A stretch of 64,000 bases of DNA, taken from assembly GCF_000718095.1 (NCBI RefSeq), contig NZ_JOEI01000040.1, positions 1 through 64,000 of the forward strand, read 5' to 3'. A program made the position numbers and the translations under genes. Below, in pieces: positions 50,753-59,800 of this stretch (the first letter of the stretch is position 1; every line of letters begins with the position of its first letter). The DNA is from Streptomyces scopuliridis RB72 (GTDB taxonomy: Bacteria > Actinomycetota > Actinomycetes > Streptomycetales > Streptomycetaceae). The notes under the pieces were generated by a model that made no database searches, was not told where the DNA came from, and was given only the letters and a program-made list of their open reading frames with translations.

Positions 50753-53215
50753 TCAGCTCCGCCGCCTCAAGTCCCCCTTCCCGCACGCCACCCCGTCCCC
50801 GTCCGGGTCCAGCCGGAGCGGATCGTCCCCGCCGTTGACCTTCAGCCGCCCGTAGTCGTTCGCCGCGAGCCAGTCGCAGCGCGCCTTCGTCGTCGCCGCC
50901 TTGGTGCCGCCCCGCACCGTCTCGGGAAAGACCGTCGGTACGCAGACGTTCGCCGAGCCGTAGTGCCGGTCGCACCCCGCGACCCGCGGGCTCACCGGCG
51001 CCGAGGTCCGCTTCTTCCGCGGCTTCTCTGGGCTCTTCGCGAGCTCCCCCGCGAAGTCGTGGACGTGCGCCGACTCCGCCGCCTGGCCGGCGAGCGCCGG
51101 CGGCCCGCCCAGATGTACCCACTCGGCCACCGAGGGAACGCCGTTGGCGTCGACCGCGAAGAGCATGTACCAGCCGGGAGGCGCCAGATTCGGGTTGCTC
51201 GTGACATTGAGGTCGACGTTGTTCCCGTCCACCGAGAGCGGAAGGTCCACGAACCGCTGGTTGGGGTCGGAGGAGTGGGTGACCGCCGCCGGCCGGATCA
51301 GTTCGGCCTTGGCGATCGGCCGGTCGACCGTGATCCGCTGCGTGTCGCCGTAGAGCCACTGATTGTCGATCAGTGAAGTGATCCGCGGGCGTGGCCCCTT
51401 GAGGAGATACGGCGGGGTGTAGAGCGACACCTGATGGTTCCAGGAGCCGTTGCCCGGGTTGTCGCCGGTCGTCATCACCCGGCCGTCCGGGAGCAGGAAC
51501 GCCGACGAGTGGTAGCCGCGCGCCTCCGGGTCGACCGCCACCGGATCGAAGGTGTCCGTCACCGGGTCGAACAGCGAGGACTCGTACACGGGGTTGGCGC
51601 GGTTGTGCAGCGCGCCGCCCGTCTCCAGGACCTTGCCGTCGGGCAGCAGCACGGCGGAGCCGTACATCTTGCCCTGCGCCCCCGTCTGCGGCTGCGGTCC
51701 GTTGCCGAGGTCGACCGTGCCCTGCGGCAGCAACGGGCCGGGGGTGTAACGGGGGTTGGGCTGCTTGAGGTCGATCAGATCCGTCAGGCGGTTCGCCTCC
51801 GGGTTGGAGTCGATATTGCCGCCGCCGATCGTCAGCACCCGCTGGTCCTGCGCGGGCGGCAGCAGCACGCTCGCCGACTGGTCGCGCTCGTCCTTGTTCT
51901 GGAGACCCGGGATCTCGGTCACCGTGTTGGCGTCGTAGTCGTAGACCGACGAGCCGGTGCCCGGCGTGCCGTTGCCGAAGACATGGCTGCCGGAGTAGAA
52001 GAGCCGACCGTCCTGCATCAGGATCATCGACGGGTACAGCCCCCAGTACGACCAGGTCTGGTTGACCTGCCCCATCGGCAGCCACTTGTCCTGCGCCGCC
52101 GACCAGCGCTCGGCGGTCACCGAACCGCTGGAGTCCTCGCGCAGCCCGCCGAAGGACATCACATCGCCGTTGCCCATGATCGTGGCGGACGGATACCAGT
52201 GCCCGTCGTTCATGTCATTGGTCCTGGTGTACGTCTCGGTGGCGGGGTCGAAGACGTACGAGTCCTTGAAGCCCTGGTAGCCGACCGTGCCGTCCGCCGA
52301 CGGATAGCCCTTGTTGCCGCTCATCACGAGCACCCGGCCGTCGGAGAGCTGGACATGGCCGGAGCAGAACATGTCGTCGGGGGTGGGGACCGTACGGTAC
52401 GAGCCGTCCGCCGGGTCGTAGACCGCCGAGGTGAACGTACCGGCCGCGAACATCTCCGGGTCGTTGCCGGAGCCCGCGATCAGCAGCACCTTGCCGTTGT
52501 GCAGCACGACCGAGTGCATCGAACGCACCGGGTTCTCCGTCGGCAGCACCTGCCAGCGGCCGTTGGCGCACTCCTCGGCGGTGCCGGTGCACTCCGGTTC
52601 GACGGGCGGCGGGGCGACCTCCTCCATCACATAGTCATCGGTGGTCACACTGCCCGTGCCGTACACCGACACGCCCCAGGTGATCCGGTCGGTGCCGGGC
52701 GGAATGACGGGTGTACGGACCTCGGCCCGCTGGTAACCGGCGCTCAGGTCAAGGGTTTTGAGGTCGGTCCAGTACTGCCAGCCCGCCGTGGTGTCATGGC
52801 GGAAGAGCGTGATCGCGGCGTCGGGGGTCGTCGACCTGTACCAGAGGGAGAGGTCGTACTGCCGCTCCGGCACCACCGCGGGCGCGCACTCCGCGGACTC
52901 CGTGATCAGCGCCTTGCGGTCGCCCTCGGTCCGGCGGGTCAGCGCGACCCTCAGCGCGGCGGTGCCGGAGTGGGCGTCGGCGACGGTGTCGAAGGAGAAG
53001 TCGTTGTCGCCCCAGCCGGACCGCTCCCAGCAGTACGGCATGGCGTCCGCGCCCGGCGTCTCGAACCCGGGGTTCTTGACGAGGTTCGCCCCGGCCGCCG
53101 CGGGCTGCTGGGTGGCGAACAGCAGGCCGCCGGTCATGGCGAGGAGGGCGAGGAACGCGGTACGGCGCGACGTACGGAACCGGCGCGGCGAGACCCGCGG
53201 AAGGACCGCACTCAT
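50753..53215 (-). CDS. Secreted copper-radical (galactose/glyoxal) oxidase with Excalibur-like tail
   Basis: 820-residue exported oxidase. Signal peptide to about residue 41; carbohydrate-binding-like beta-sandwich (about 43-205); seven-bladed Kelch oxidase domain (about 215-650) plus DUF1929-type C-terminal beta domain (to about 735). Catalytic residues of the galactose-oxidase family are recognisable: MFCSGH (Cys for the Cys-Tyr crosslink), WYPSA (Tyr), RGYHSSA (Tyr and His ligands), VTHSSDPNQR (His). A Lys/Pro linker and a cysteine-rich tail ending in DPDGDGVACG (Excalibur-like Ca motif) follow. It oxidises primary alcohols or aldehydes to give H2O2. Last gene of the glycosyltransferase operon. 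Confidence 0.9.
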   Translation of the reverse strand: MSAVLPRVSPRRFRTSRRTAFLALLAMTGGLLFATQQPAAAGANLVKNPGFETPGADAMPYCWERSGWGDNDFSFDTVADAHSGTAALRVALTRRTEGDRKALITESAECAPAVVPERQYDLSLWYRSTTPDAAITLFRHDTTAGWQYWTDLKTLDLSAGYQRAEVRTPVIPPGTDRITWGVSVYGTGSVTTDDYVMEEVAPPPVEPECTGTAEECANGRWQVLPTENPVRSMHSVVLHNGKVLLIAGSGNDPEMFAAGTFTSAVYDPADGSYRTVPTPDDMFCSGHVQLSDGRVLVMSGNKGYPSADGTVGYQGFKDSYVFDPATETYTRTNDMNDGHWYPSATIMGNGDVMSFGGLREDSSGSVTAERWSAAQDKWLPMGQVNQTWSYWGLYPSMILMQDGRLFYSGSHVFGNGTPGTGSSVYDYDANTVTEIPGLQNKDERDQSASVLLPPAQDQRVLTIGGGNIDSNPEANRLTDLIDLKQPNPRYTPGPLLPQGTVDLGNGPQPQTGAQGKMYGSAVLLPDGKVLETGGALHNRANPVYESSLFDPVTDTFDPVAVDPEARGYHSSAFLLPDGRVMTTGDNPGNGSWNHQVSLYTPPYLLKGPRPRITSLIDNQWLYGDTQRITVDRPIAKAELIRPAAVTHSSDPNQRFVDLPLSVDGNNVDLNVTSNPNLAPPGWYMLFAVDANGVPSVAEWVHLGGPPALAGQAAESAHVHDFAGELAKSPEKPRKKRTSAPVSPRVAGCDRHYGSANVCVPTVFPETVRGGTKAATTKARCDWLAANDYGRLKVNGGDDPLRLDPDGDGVACGKGDLRRRS

Positions 53216-54450
53216 CGGCGCACGCTCCCCTCAGTACGGCCGGCCGCCGCGCCACTCGTCACACGGGCCTGAGCGCGCCGGCCCGGCCGCTCCCGCTTCG
53301 GCAGATAGACCAGCGCCTCCGTCCCCACGAACCGGAGCACGAATGTCGCCAGCAGCGCGCACGCGGTCGCCGTCAGCACCCCCATCCCGAGCTGCGCGAC
53401 GAACAGCGCGATCAGCGGGATACGGAGCAGCAGATCGGCGTTGGCGAGCAGCGCGAACCGGCCCACCCGGTCCGCCCAGTGCCGGTGCGCCCGCCGGTCA
53501 CGGAAGAGCAGCACCTCGATCAGCAGGAAGTTCCACAGGACACCGAACTGGTTGGCCATCACCTCGGCCGGCAGATAGTGCACCCCGGCCGCCGTCAGCC
53601 CGTGCAGCGCGAGCAGGTTCGGTACGAAGCCGGTGAGCCCGATCAGCCCGAAGGCGATCATCCGAGCGAGCGTGGCGGCCGTACGCAGCTCCACGAGATG
53701 GCGCAGAAAGCGCAGCCCCTCCTTCGCCGTGGACTTCGACTCGCCCGCGAAGCGGTCGCGGAAGACGAACGGCACCTCGGCCGGCTGCTCGGGCCGGCAG
53801 CGTACGGCCAGCTCCAGCAGGATCTTGTAGCCGAGCGGACGCAGCGCCTCCGAGGTGACGGCGGAGCGCCGGATCGCGAAGAACCCGCTCATCGGGTCGC
53901 TGATCCCGCGCAGCGCGGCCGGGAACATCCCCTTGGTCAGCCAGGTCGCCGCGCGGGAGACGGCGACGCGGTAGCCACCGGCCAGTCCGGCCCGGCTGCC
54001 GCCGTCGATATAGCGGCTGGCGATGACGAGATCGGCGGAGGTCCGCTCGCCGGCCGCGACCAGATCGGGCACGAGCGCGGGCGGATGCTGGAGATCGGCG
54101 TCCATGACGACGATCCAGTCGGACCCGGCGGCCTTGAGCCCTTCGACGACCGCGCCGCCGAGACCGCCCTCGGGCTTCTCGCGGTGGATGACATTGACCG
54201 GGAACGGGCAGTCCTGTGCGGCGGATTCGATGACCTCGGGGGTGTCGTCGGTCGAGTCGTCGACGAAGAGCACCTCGCAGGGCAGCCTGGCCGGTACGGC
54301 CTCGGTGAGCTGCCGCAGCAACTCCCGTACGTTCCCGGACTCGTTGAAGGTCGGGATGATGACGGTGACGGCGCCCGGCTCGGCGACGACGGTCGCTTCC
54401 AGCTCCGGTTCACCGCGCTCCCCGGCACCGATGGGGGGAAGAATGCTCAT
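53212..54450 (-). CDS. Polyprenol-phosphate mannosyltransferase-like GT2 with GtrA domain
   Basis: 412 residues. N-terminal GT2 domain of dolichol-phosphate mannose synthase type (about 25-255: VIIPTFNESGNVRELL, FVDDSTDDTPE, VMDADLQHPPALVPDLV) and a C-terminal GtrA-like membrane domain of four helices (about 270-395, MIAFGLIGLTGFVPN). It should transfer a sugar from a nucleotide donor to polyprenyl phosphate, with GtrA helping to flip the lipid. The start overlaps the preceding GT39 gene by 4 nt and its stop overlaps the oxidase start. Confidence 0.92.
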   Translation of the reverse strand: MSILPPIGAGERGEPELEATVVAEPGAVTVIIPTFNESGNVRELLRQLTEAVPARLPCEVLFVDDSTDDTPEVIESAAQDCPFPVNVIHREKPEGGLGGAVVEGLKAAGSDWIVVMDADLQHPPALVPDLVAAGERTSADLVIASRYIDGGSRAGLAGGYRVAVSRAATWLTKGMFPAALRGISDPMSGFFAIRRSAVTSEALRPLGYKILLELAVRCRPEQPAEVPFVFRDRFAGESKSTAKEGLRFLRHLVELRTAATLARMIAFGLIGLTGFVPNLLALHGLTAAGVHYLPAEVMANQFGVLWNFLLIEVLLFRDRRAHRHWADRVGRFALLANADLLLRIPLIALFVAQLGMGVLTATACALLATFVLRFVGTEALVYLPKRERPGRRAQARVTSGAAAGRTEGSVRR

Positions 54451-56153
54451 CGCCCGTCGCCTCCCGCGATCCTGTTGCCATCCGCGATTCCGTCGCCTTG
54501 CGCGATCCGCCGGATCTCGATCCGGTCCTCGCCGTCCCCGAAGACGGCGACGGCGGTCGAGTGCTCCAGCGCGTCCCGCACCTTGGGCAGATCGCGCGCG
54601 TCGCGCCGTACGGTCGGGGACGCGACGACATAGTCCAGATCGCGCCAGCCGTTCGGCATGGTCTTGGTGACGGCCGGGTCGAGGTCGGCCTTGTAGAACC
54701 AGATCGCGCCGAGCCCCGGTTCGTATCCGGCGTGCACCAGATCCAGCCAGAGCGCGTCATCGACCAGCACCCGGGCCCGGGACGGGTCGGGCACCTCCGT
54801 CGCCATCCAGGAAGCCGCCTGGCGGTAGGGGGCGTTGGCGTCGGCCGTCAGGGCGGTGTGGTTGCCGTCGTACCACCGGGGTACGACGACGGCCAGCGCG
54901 GTCGCGGCGAGCGCCGCCAGCACCGTCCAGCGGACGGTGGTGAGGGTACGGCCCTCGCGCGGGCCGCGCCGTCTGCGCAGGATCGCGTGGGTGACGGACG
55001 CGGCGCCGCCCGCCAGCACCAGCGCCAGGAACGGCAGCCCCTGGATGACATACATCGCGGGCAGATAGCCGGACGGGCGCAGGGCGACGGCGGTCAGGAT
55101 CACCACGGCCAGCGCGGGCCCCGCCAGCGCCCGCGCGGTGACCGACCAGCGCAGGGTGACCATCAGCAGGACGGCGCCCGCGATCCCGCCGAGCGGCAGG
55201 ACCCGGTCGTAGTAGAGCCAGGACTGGAGCACCCCGTACGAACCGCTGCCCGGGTCGAGGACGAAGCCGGATCCGGGCCTGCTCATCTGGTACGTGATGC
55301 CGTCCCAGAGCGAGACATGCCCGCCCCCGGGCAGCAACTCCCCCTTGAGCAGGGCCATCAGCGGATAGCAGAGCCCGACCAGCACGCACGCGGTGATCGC
55401 GCCGGTCACCGCGAACTTGCGGGTGTCACGATGGCTGTGCCGCCATAACGTCACCAGCAGCGCGGGCAGGACGACCAGCATGGTCTCCTTCGTGAGCACC
55501 CCGACGGCGGCGGCGAGTCCGGCCGCGAAGTGGTGCCACAGATGCCGGCTGGGCGAGGCCGCGAGGCAGAACGCGAGCAGCATCCACATCACGGCGATGT
55601 TGTCGAGGAAGATCTCCCGCTGGAGCACCACGGAGAGCGGAGAGAGCCCGAACAGGACCATCGCCAGCCCGGCCGCCCAGCGCGGCAGCCAGAGCCGCCG
55701 GGCCAGTACGTAGAGGAAGACCGCGCTCGCCGCGCTGACCAGCAGCATGGCGAAGCGCATCGGGGCGACCGTCATCGCCTCGGGCGAGAAGAGCGAGGGC
55801 AGCCAGGTCAGAAAGGCGATCTGCATCCAGCCGAGCGGCGGATGGTCGTACCAGTAGGTGTAGTGGGCGAGGCCCTTGCCCTCCTGGACGGCCCAGGCCT
55901 GGGCGAGATAGGTGCCCTCGTCGTCGCTGAGCGTCGGATAGTGCTGGATGTTCCAGCCCTGGACCAGCAGGATCGCGACGAGGAGCGCCCCGCACAGGAG
56001 CAGATCGGCGCGGGAGCGGCGGAAGCGTATGACCGGGCGGACGGTGAGCCGCCGCTTGTCGGTGCGCTCCGGCCGGTGCCCGCGGGCATGACTCGGCTGC
56101 GCGGGGACGGCGGTCGGCTGCTCCGTCGTCACCCCGGGGAGGGTGGAGGTCAC
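54447..56153 (-). CDS. PMT/ArnT-like (GT39/GT83) membrane glycosyltransferase
   Basis: 568-residue multipass protein that uses polyprenyl-phosphate sugars and transfers them to an acceptor on the outer face. The catalytic acidic pair lies in the first loop (LSDDEGTYLAQAWAVQEG), then YDHPPLGW. About ten hydrophobic helices follow and a soluble C-terminal domain (from about 430) with DAPYRQAASWM-type helices. Donor supply by the DPM1-GtrA protein is the natural reading of the operon order. Overlaps both neighbours by 4 nt. Confidence 0.9.
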   Translation of the reverse strand: MTSTLPGVTTEQPTAVPAQPSHARGHRPERTDKRRLTVRPVIRFRRSRADLLLCGALLVAILLVQGWNIQHYPTLSDDEGTYLAQAWAVQEGKGLAHYTYWYDHPPLGWMQIAFLTWLPSLFSPEAMTVAPMRFAMLLVSAASAVFLYVLARRLWLPRWAAGLAMVLFGLSPLSVVLQREIFLDNIAVMWMLLAFCLAASPSRHLWHHFAAGLAAAVGVLTKETMLVVLPALLVTLWRHSHRDTRKFAVTGAITACVLVGLCYPLMALLKGELLPGGGHVSLWDGITYQMSRPGSGFVLDPGSGSYGVLQSWLYYDRVLPLGGIAGAVLLMVTLRWSVTARALAGPALAVVILTAVALRPSGYLPAMYVIQGLPFLALVLAGGAASVTHAILRRRRGPREGRTLTTVRWTVLAALAATALAVVVPRWYDGNHTALTADANAPYRQAASWMATEVPDPSRARVLVDDALWLDLVHAGYEPGLGAIWFYKADLDPAVTKTMPNGWRDLDYVVASPTVRRDARDLPKVRDALEHSTAVAVFGDGEDRIEIRRIAQGDGIADGNRIAGGDGR

Positions 56154-57406
56154 GCGTGGACGTCCTCTCGGATGAGATGCGCGCCGACATGACTGGTCAG
56201 CTCCCAGTCACCGCGCCCCCGCTGCTCTCGCCAGACGGCGCGGATCGCCGCACCCGCCAGGAGCACCTGGTAGAAGGGGCCGCCGATGATGAGCTTCAGA
56301 TAGTGCGTGAGCCGGACGCGCAGTCCGTACTGCCTGCCGAAGTCATGGAGCCCGACGATCTCGAAGACGAAGGTCACCATGGCGGTGACGAGCGGCAGGA
56401 ACGTCACGAACGCGATCGTCACCGGTACGTCGAGCAGGAGCGCGACCCCCACGTTGAGCGGGATGATCAGGCCGGTGAACGCCTGGAGGAACGGTGTCAT
56501 CAGCGTGTAGCGGGCGAGCATCCGCTGTCCGCGCGTGGGCAGTTGGCGCCAGTCCTTCTTGCGGTACACCTGAAGGAAGCCCTGGTTCCAGCGGGTGCGC
56601 TGTTTGAGCAGGGACATGAGCGAGCCCGGGGTCTCCTCGCGGGTCACCATGTCGGAGTCGTACGCGACGACGACCTTCTTGCCGACGCTGGAGAGCCGTA
56701 CGCCCAGATCGCAGTCCTCGGCCAGACAGTTCTGGTCCCAGCCGCCCGCCTCGCGCAGCACGTCGGTGCGTACGAAGACGGTGTTGCCGCCGAGCGGGAT
56801 GAAGCCCTTCTGGGCGTGCAGATGGAGCCGGCTGCGGAACCAGAAGAAGTACTCCAGGCAGTTGCGCAGGCTGTACCAGCTGGAGTGGAAGTTGATCAGC
56901 TGGACGCCGCCCTGGACGACATCGGCGCCGGTGGTGCGGAAGGCGTGGTCGACATGGGTCAGCAGCTCCGGATGGACCTGGTCCTCGGCGTCGAAGACCC
57001 CGACGACCTCGCCGGTGCAGTGCGGCAGCGCGGTGTTGAGCGCCTTGGGTTTGTTCTTCGCCTCATGAGTGTCGACGACGACCCTGACCCGGTGCGGGTC
57101 GCGGGCGGCGGCCCGTTCGGCGACCGCCGCGGTCTCGGGGTCGTCGTGCCCGACGATGACGATGATCTCGAATCCGCTGTGGCTGGACTCCAGCAGCCGC
57201 TCGATGGTGTGCTCCAGCACGGCCTGTTCATGACGGGCCGGCAGGAGCAGCGAGAACGAGCTCTCCCGGCCGCCGTCGGGCCGGTCGAATCTGGTCGCGG
57301 CCAGCGTCTCCGGCGTACGCCAGGCGTGCATCTGCCACCAGAGCGTGAACGCGGCCATCCAGAACAGCGCCAGTGAAATGGCAGCGATGAATACGGACGT
57401 GAACAC
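56150..57406 (-). CDS. Processive GT2 membrane glycosyltransferase
   Basis: 418 residues from a GTG at 57406 with GAGGGGGG upstream; an in-frame ATG at 57484 would add 26 residues before the first helix. The order helix, cytoplasmic GT2 domain, three or so C-terminal helices is that of cellulose/hyaluronan-type synthases. Motifs: FDAEDQVHPE, GGNTVFVRTDVL, AEDCDLGVRL and QRTRWNQG (the QxxRW box). It would polymerise or transfer a sugar across the membrane. First gene of the four-gene operon. The 206-nt upstream gap (57407-57612) shows nothing distinct. Confidence 0.9.
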   Translation of the reverse strand: MFTSVFIAAISLALFWMAAFTLWWQMHAWRTPETLAATRFDRPDGGRESSFSLLLPARHEQAVLEHTIERLLESSHSGFEIIVIVGHDDPETAAVAERAAARDPHRVRVVVDTHEAKNKPKALNTALPHCTGEVVGVFDAEDQVHPELLTHVDHAFRTTGADVVQGGVQLINFHSSWYSLRNCLEYFFWFRSRLHLHAQKGFIPLGGNTVFVRTDVLREAGGWDQNCLAEDCDLGVRLSSVGKKVVVAYDSDMVTREETPGSLMSLLKQRTRWNQGFLQVYRKKDWRQLPTRGQRMLARYTLMTPFLQAFTGLIIPLNVGVALLLDVPVTIAFVTFLPLVTAMVTFVFEIVGLHDFGRQYGLRVRLTHYLKLIIGGPFYQVLLAGAAIRAVWREQRGRGDWELTSHVGAHLIREDVHA

Positions 57407-57612
57407 ATGGCCCCCCTCGGCCAGGGCCGGCCGCGGCAGGCCCCCCTGGCCGTCGGCTGACCCCTGCATCCCCCTCGTGCGCACAGTCCCCCCATGCGCA
57501 CCTGTTGTGACTCTTGTGGAGACAATAAGGGGGACCTGTGACAGCCGGAGGGCCGATTGGGTGAATTCTGCGTTTCAGGCCGATTCACCACCCATCGGAA
57601 TTCGGCCATACG

Positions 57613-59673
57613 TTACTCGAAAACGCCCAACTCTCCCTTTAGTGCGCTTACTTCCGTCATCGGCGCGGCACAGACGAACCTCCGGCAGACATACGCGGCG
57701 GCCTCCCCGCCGACCAGCGGACGGTCCGTCAGCAGCGGGAACTCATCGCTTCCGGCCACTCCCGCCGCGACGACGGCGCCGGGCGCGGTGCCCAGCAGGG
57801 CCGTACGGTGCAGCGGGCTCCGCCACGGCCCCGGCTCGCCCGCTTTCGCCGCCGCTTCCCCCGGCGTCTCCACGACCGCGATCTCGCGCGGCCCGTCGAG
57901 CAGCGCCTCGGCCACCGCGAGCCCCCAGCCGATGAAGCGCGGCGCCCTCGGCCCGAGTGCCTTCACCACCCCCAACGCCCCTTCGGCGGCGGTGCGATGG
58001 GCCTCGGAGCCGGTGTGCGCGGCATACGAGAGGAGCGCCCCGGCGGCGGCCGTCCAGCCGGAGGGCGTGGCGTTGTCCGTGGGGTCCTGGGGGCGCCTGA
58101 TCAGATGTTCGGCGTCGTGCGCCGTGTCGTACAGCGTCCCGCCCTCGGCCACGAACTGGTCGAGCACAATGTCCAGCAAGAACCCGGCGAATTCCAGCCA
58201 GGCCCCCTCACCGGTGACCCCCGCGAGCGTCAGGAAGCCCTCGGCGACATCGCCATAGTCCTCCAGCACCCCCGCGTTGGCGCCGGTGCGGCCGTCCTTC
58301 GACGTACGGGCGAGCCGCGCCGCGTCGTCCAGATGCACCCGCATGAGCAGATCGGCGGCCTCGGTGGCGCGTTCCACCAGATCCGGCCGGTCGAAGTAGG
58401 CGCCGGTCTCCGCCAGGGCGGCGATCGCGAGCCCGTTCCAGGCGGCCACGATCTTGTCGTCCCGCCCCGGCCGCGCCCGCCCGTCGCGCGCCGCGAGCAG
58501 CCGCCGCCGTACGGAATCGACCCGCTCGGCGTCCACCACCCCGCTGTCCAAGGGCAGTTGCAGCACGGACGCGCCCTCCTCGAACGTGCCCTCCTCCGTC
58601 ACCCCGAAGTACCGCGCCGCGAAGGCCGCGTCCGACTCCCCCAGCACCTCGCGCAGCTGGTCCGGCGTCCACACATAGAAGGCGCCCTCTACATGCGCGC
58701 CGCTGCCGTCGTCGCTGTCCGCGTCCAGCGCGGAGGCGAACCCGCCCTCGGCCGTGCGCAGTTCACGCACCATGAAGTCGGCCGTCTCCAGCGCCACCCG
58801 CCGCGCCAGATCGGATCCGGTGGCCCGCCACAGATGCGCGTACACCCGGCACAGCAGCGCATTGTCGTACAACATTTTCTCGAAGTGGGGCACCGTCCAC
58901 TCACGGTCCACCGAATACCGGGCGAACCCGCCGCCCAGCTGGTCGTAGATCCCGCCCCTGGCCATCGCCTCACACGTATCGGCCGCCATCTGGAGCGCGC
59001 CCTCCGCGCCGGTACGGGCGTAATGACGCAGCAGGAACTCCACCACCATCGACGGCGGGAACTTGGGCGCCCCGCCGAACCCGCCCCGTACCGCGTCGTA
59101 CTCCCGGGTCAGCCCCAGCAGCGCCTGCGCCTGCTCCTCCTCGCCGGGCACCCCGTCCCCCCGGTACGCGAGCGACCGCCCGGCCAGCTCCCCCACGATC
59201 CGCGCCGCGACCTCCGTGACCTCCCCGCGCCGGTCCTTCCACGCGGCACTGACCCCCTCCAGGACCTGCGGGAAGGACGCCATGCCGTGGCGGGGCGCGG
59301 GCGGGAAGTACGTACCGAAGTAGAACGGCTCGCCGTCCGCCGTCAGAAACACCGTCATGGGCCACCCGCCCTGCCCGGTGGCCGCCTGGACCGCCTCCAT
59401 ATACACGGCGTCGACATCGGGCCGCTCCTCGCGGTCGACCTTGATGCTGACGAAGTGGGCGTTCATGTACTTGGCGGTGGTCGGGTCCTCGAAGCTCTCG
59501 CCCGCCATCACATGGCACCAGTGGCAGCTGCTGTACCCGACGCTCAGCAGCACCGGCACATCCCGCCGCCGCGCCTCCTCGAACGCCGCGGGCGACCAGG
59601 GCCACCAGTCGACGGGGTTGTCGGCGTGCTGGAGGAGGTAGGGGGAGGTCTCATGGGCCAGTCGGTTCGCCAT
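57613..59673 (-). CDS. YyaL/DUF255-type thioredoxin-domain protein
   Basis: 686-residue cytoplasmic protein. It begins [19 protein letters not shown], the usual opening of the SPATA20/YyaL group, and has a thioredoxin-like domain (about 1-165) with active site SSCHWCHVM. The remainder is an (alpha/alpha)6 barrel resembling mannose-epimerase folds ([25 protein letters not shown]). Function of the family is not established; the mix suggests redox plus carbohydrate-type chemistry. An ATG three codons upstream is possible. It is separated by 127 nt from a divergent STAND gene. Confidence 0.92.
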   Translation of the reverse strand: MANRLAHETSPYLLQHADNPVDWWPWSPAAFEEARRRDVPVLLSVGYSSCHWCHVMAGESFEDPTTAKYMNAHFVSIKVDREERPDVDAVYMEAVQAATGQGGWPMTVFLTADGEPFYFGTYFPPAPRHGMASFPQVLEGVSAAWKDRRGEVTEVAARIVGELAGRSLAYRGDGVPGEEEQAQALLGLTREYDAVRGGFGGAPKFPPSMVVEFLLRHYARTGAEGALQMAADTCEAMARGGIYDQLGGGFARYSVDREWTVPHFEKMLYDNALLCRVYAHLWRATGSDLARRVALETADFMVRELRTAEGGFASALDADSDDGSGAHVEGAFYVWTPDQLREVLGESDAAFAARYFGVTEEGTFEEGASVLQLPLDSGVVDAERVDSVRRRLLAARDGRARPGRDDKIVAAWNGLAIAALAETGAYFDRPDLVERATEAADLLMRVHLDDAARLARTSKDGRTGANAGVLEDYGDVAEGFLTLAGVTGEGAWLEFAGFLLDIVLDQFVAEGGTLYDTAHDAEHLIRRPQDPTDNATPSGWTAAAGALLSYAAHTGSEAHRTAAEGALGVVKALGPRAPRFIGWGLAVAEALLDGPREIAVVETPGEAAAKAGEPGPWRSPLHRTALLGTAPGAVVAAGVAGSDEFPLLTDRPLVGGEAAAYVCRRFVCAAPMTEVSALKGELGVFE

Positions 59674-59800
59674 GCGCCCCATCCTGCCCCAGCCCTCGGG
59701 AGACGGCGGACGACACACGCACCCGTGGGCGCCCCTCGCGCTCGCGCCGCGCGCGCAGGACAATGTCGGTTCTCACCCATGCTCTCGGAGGGGGACGCAT

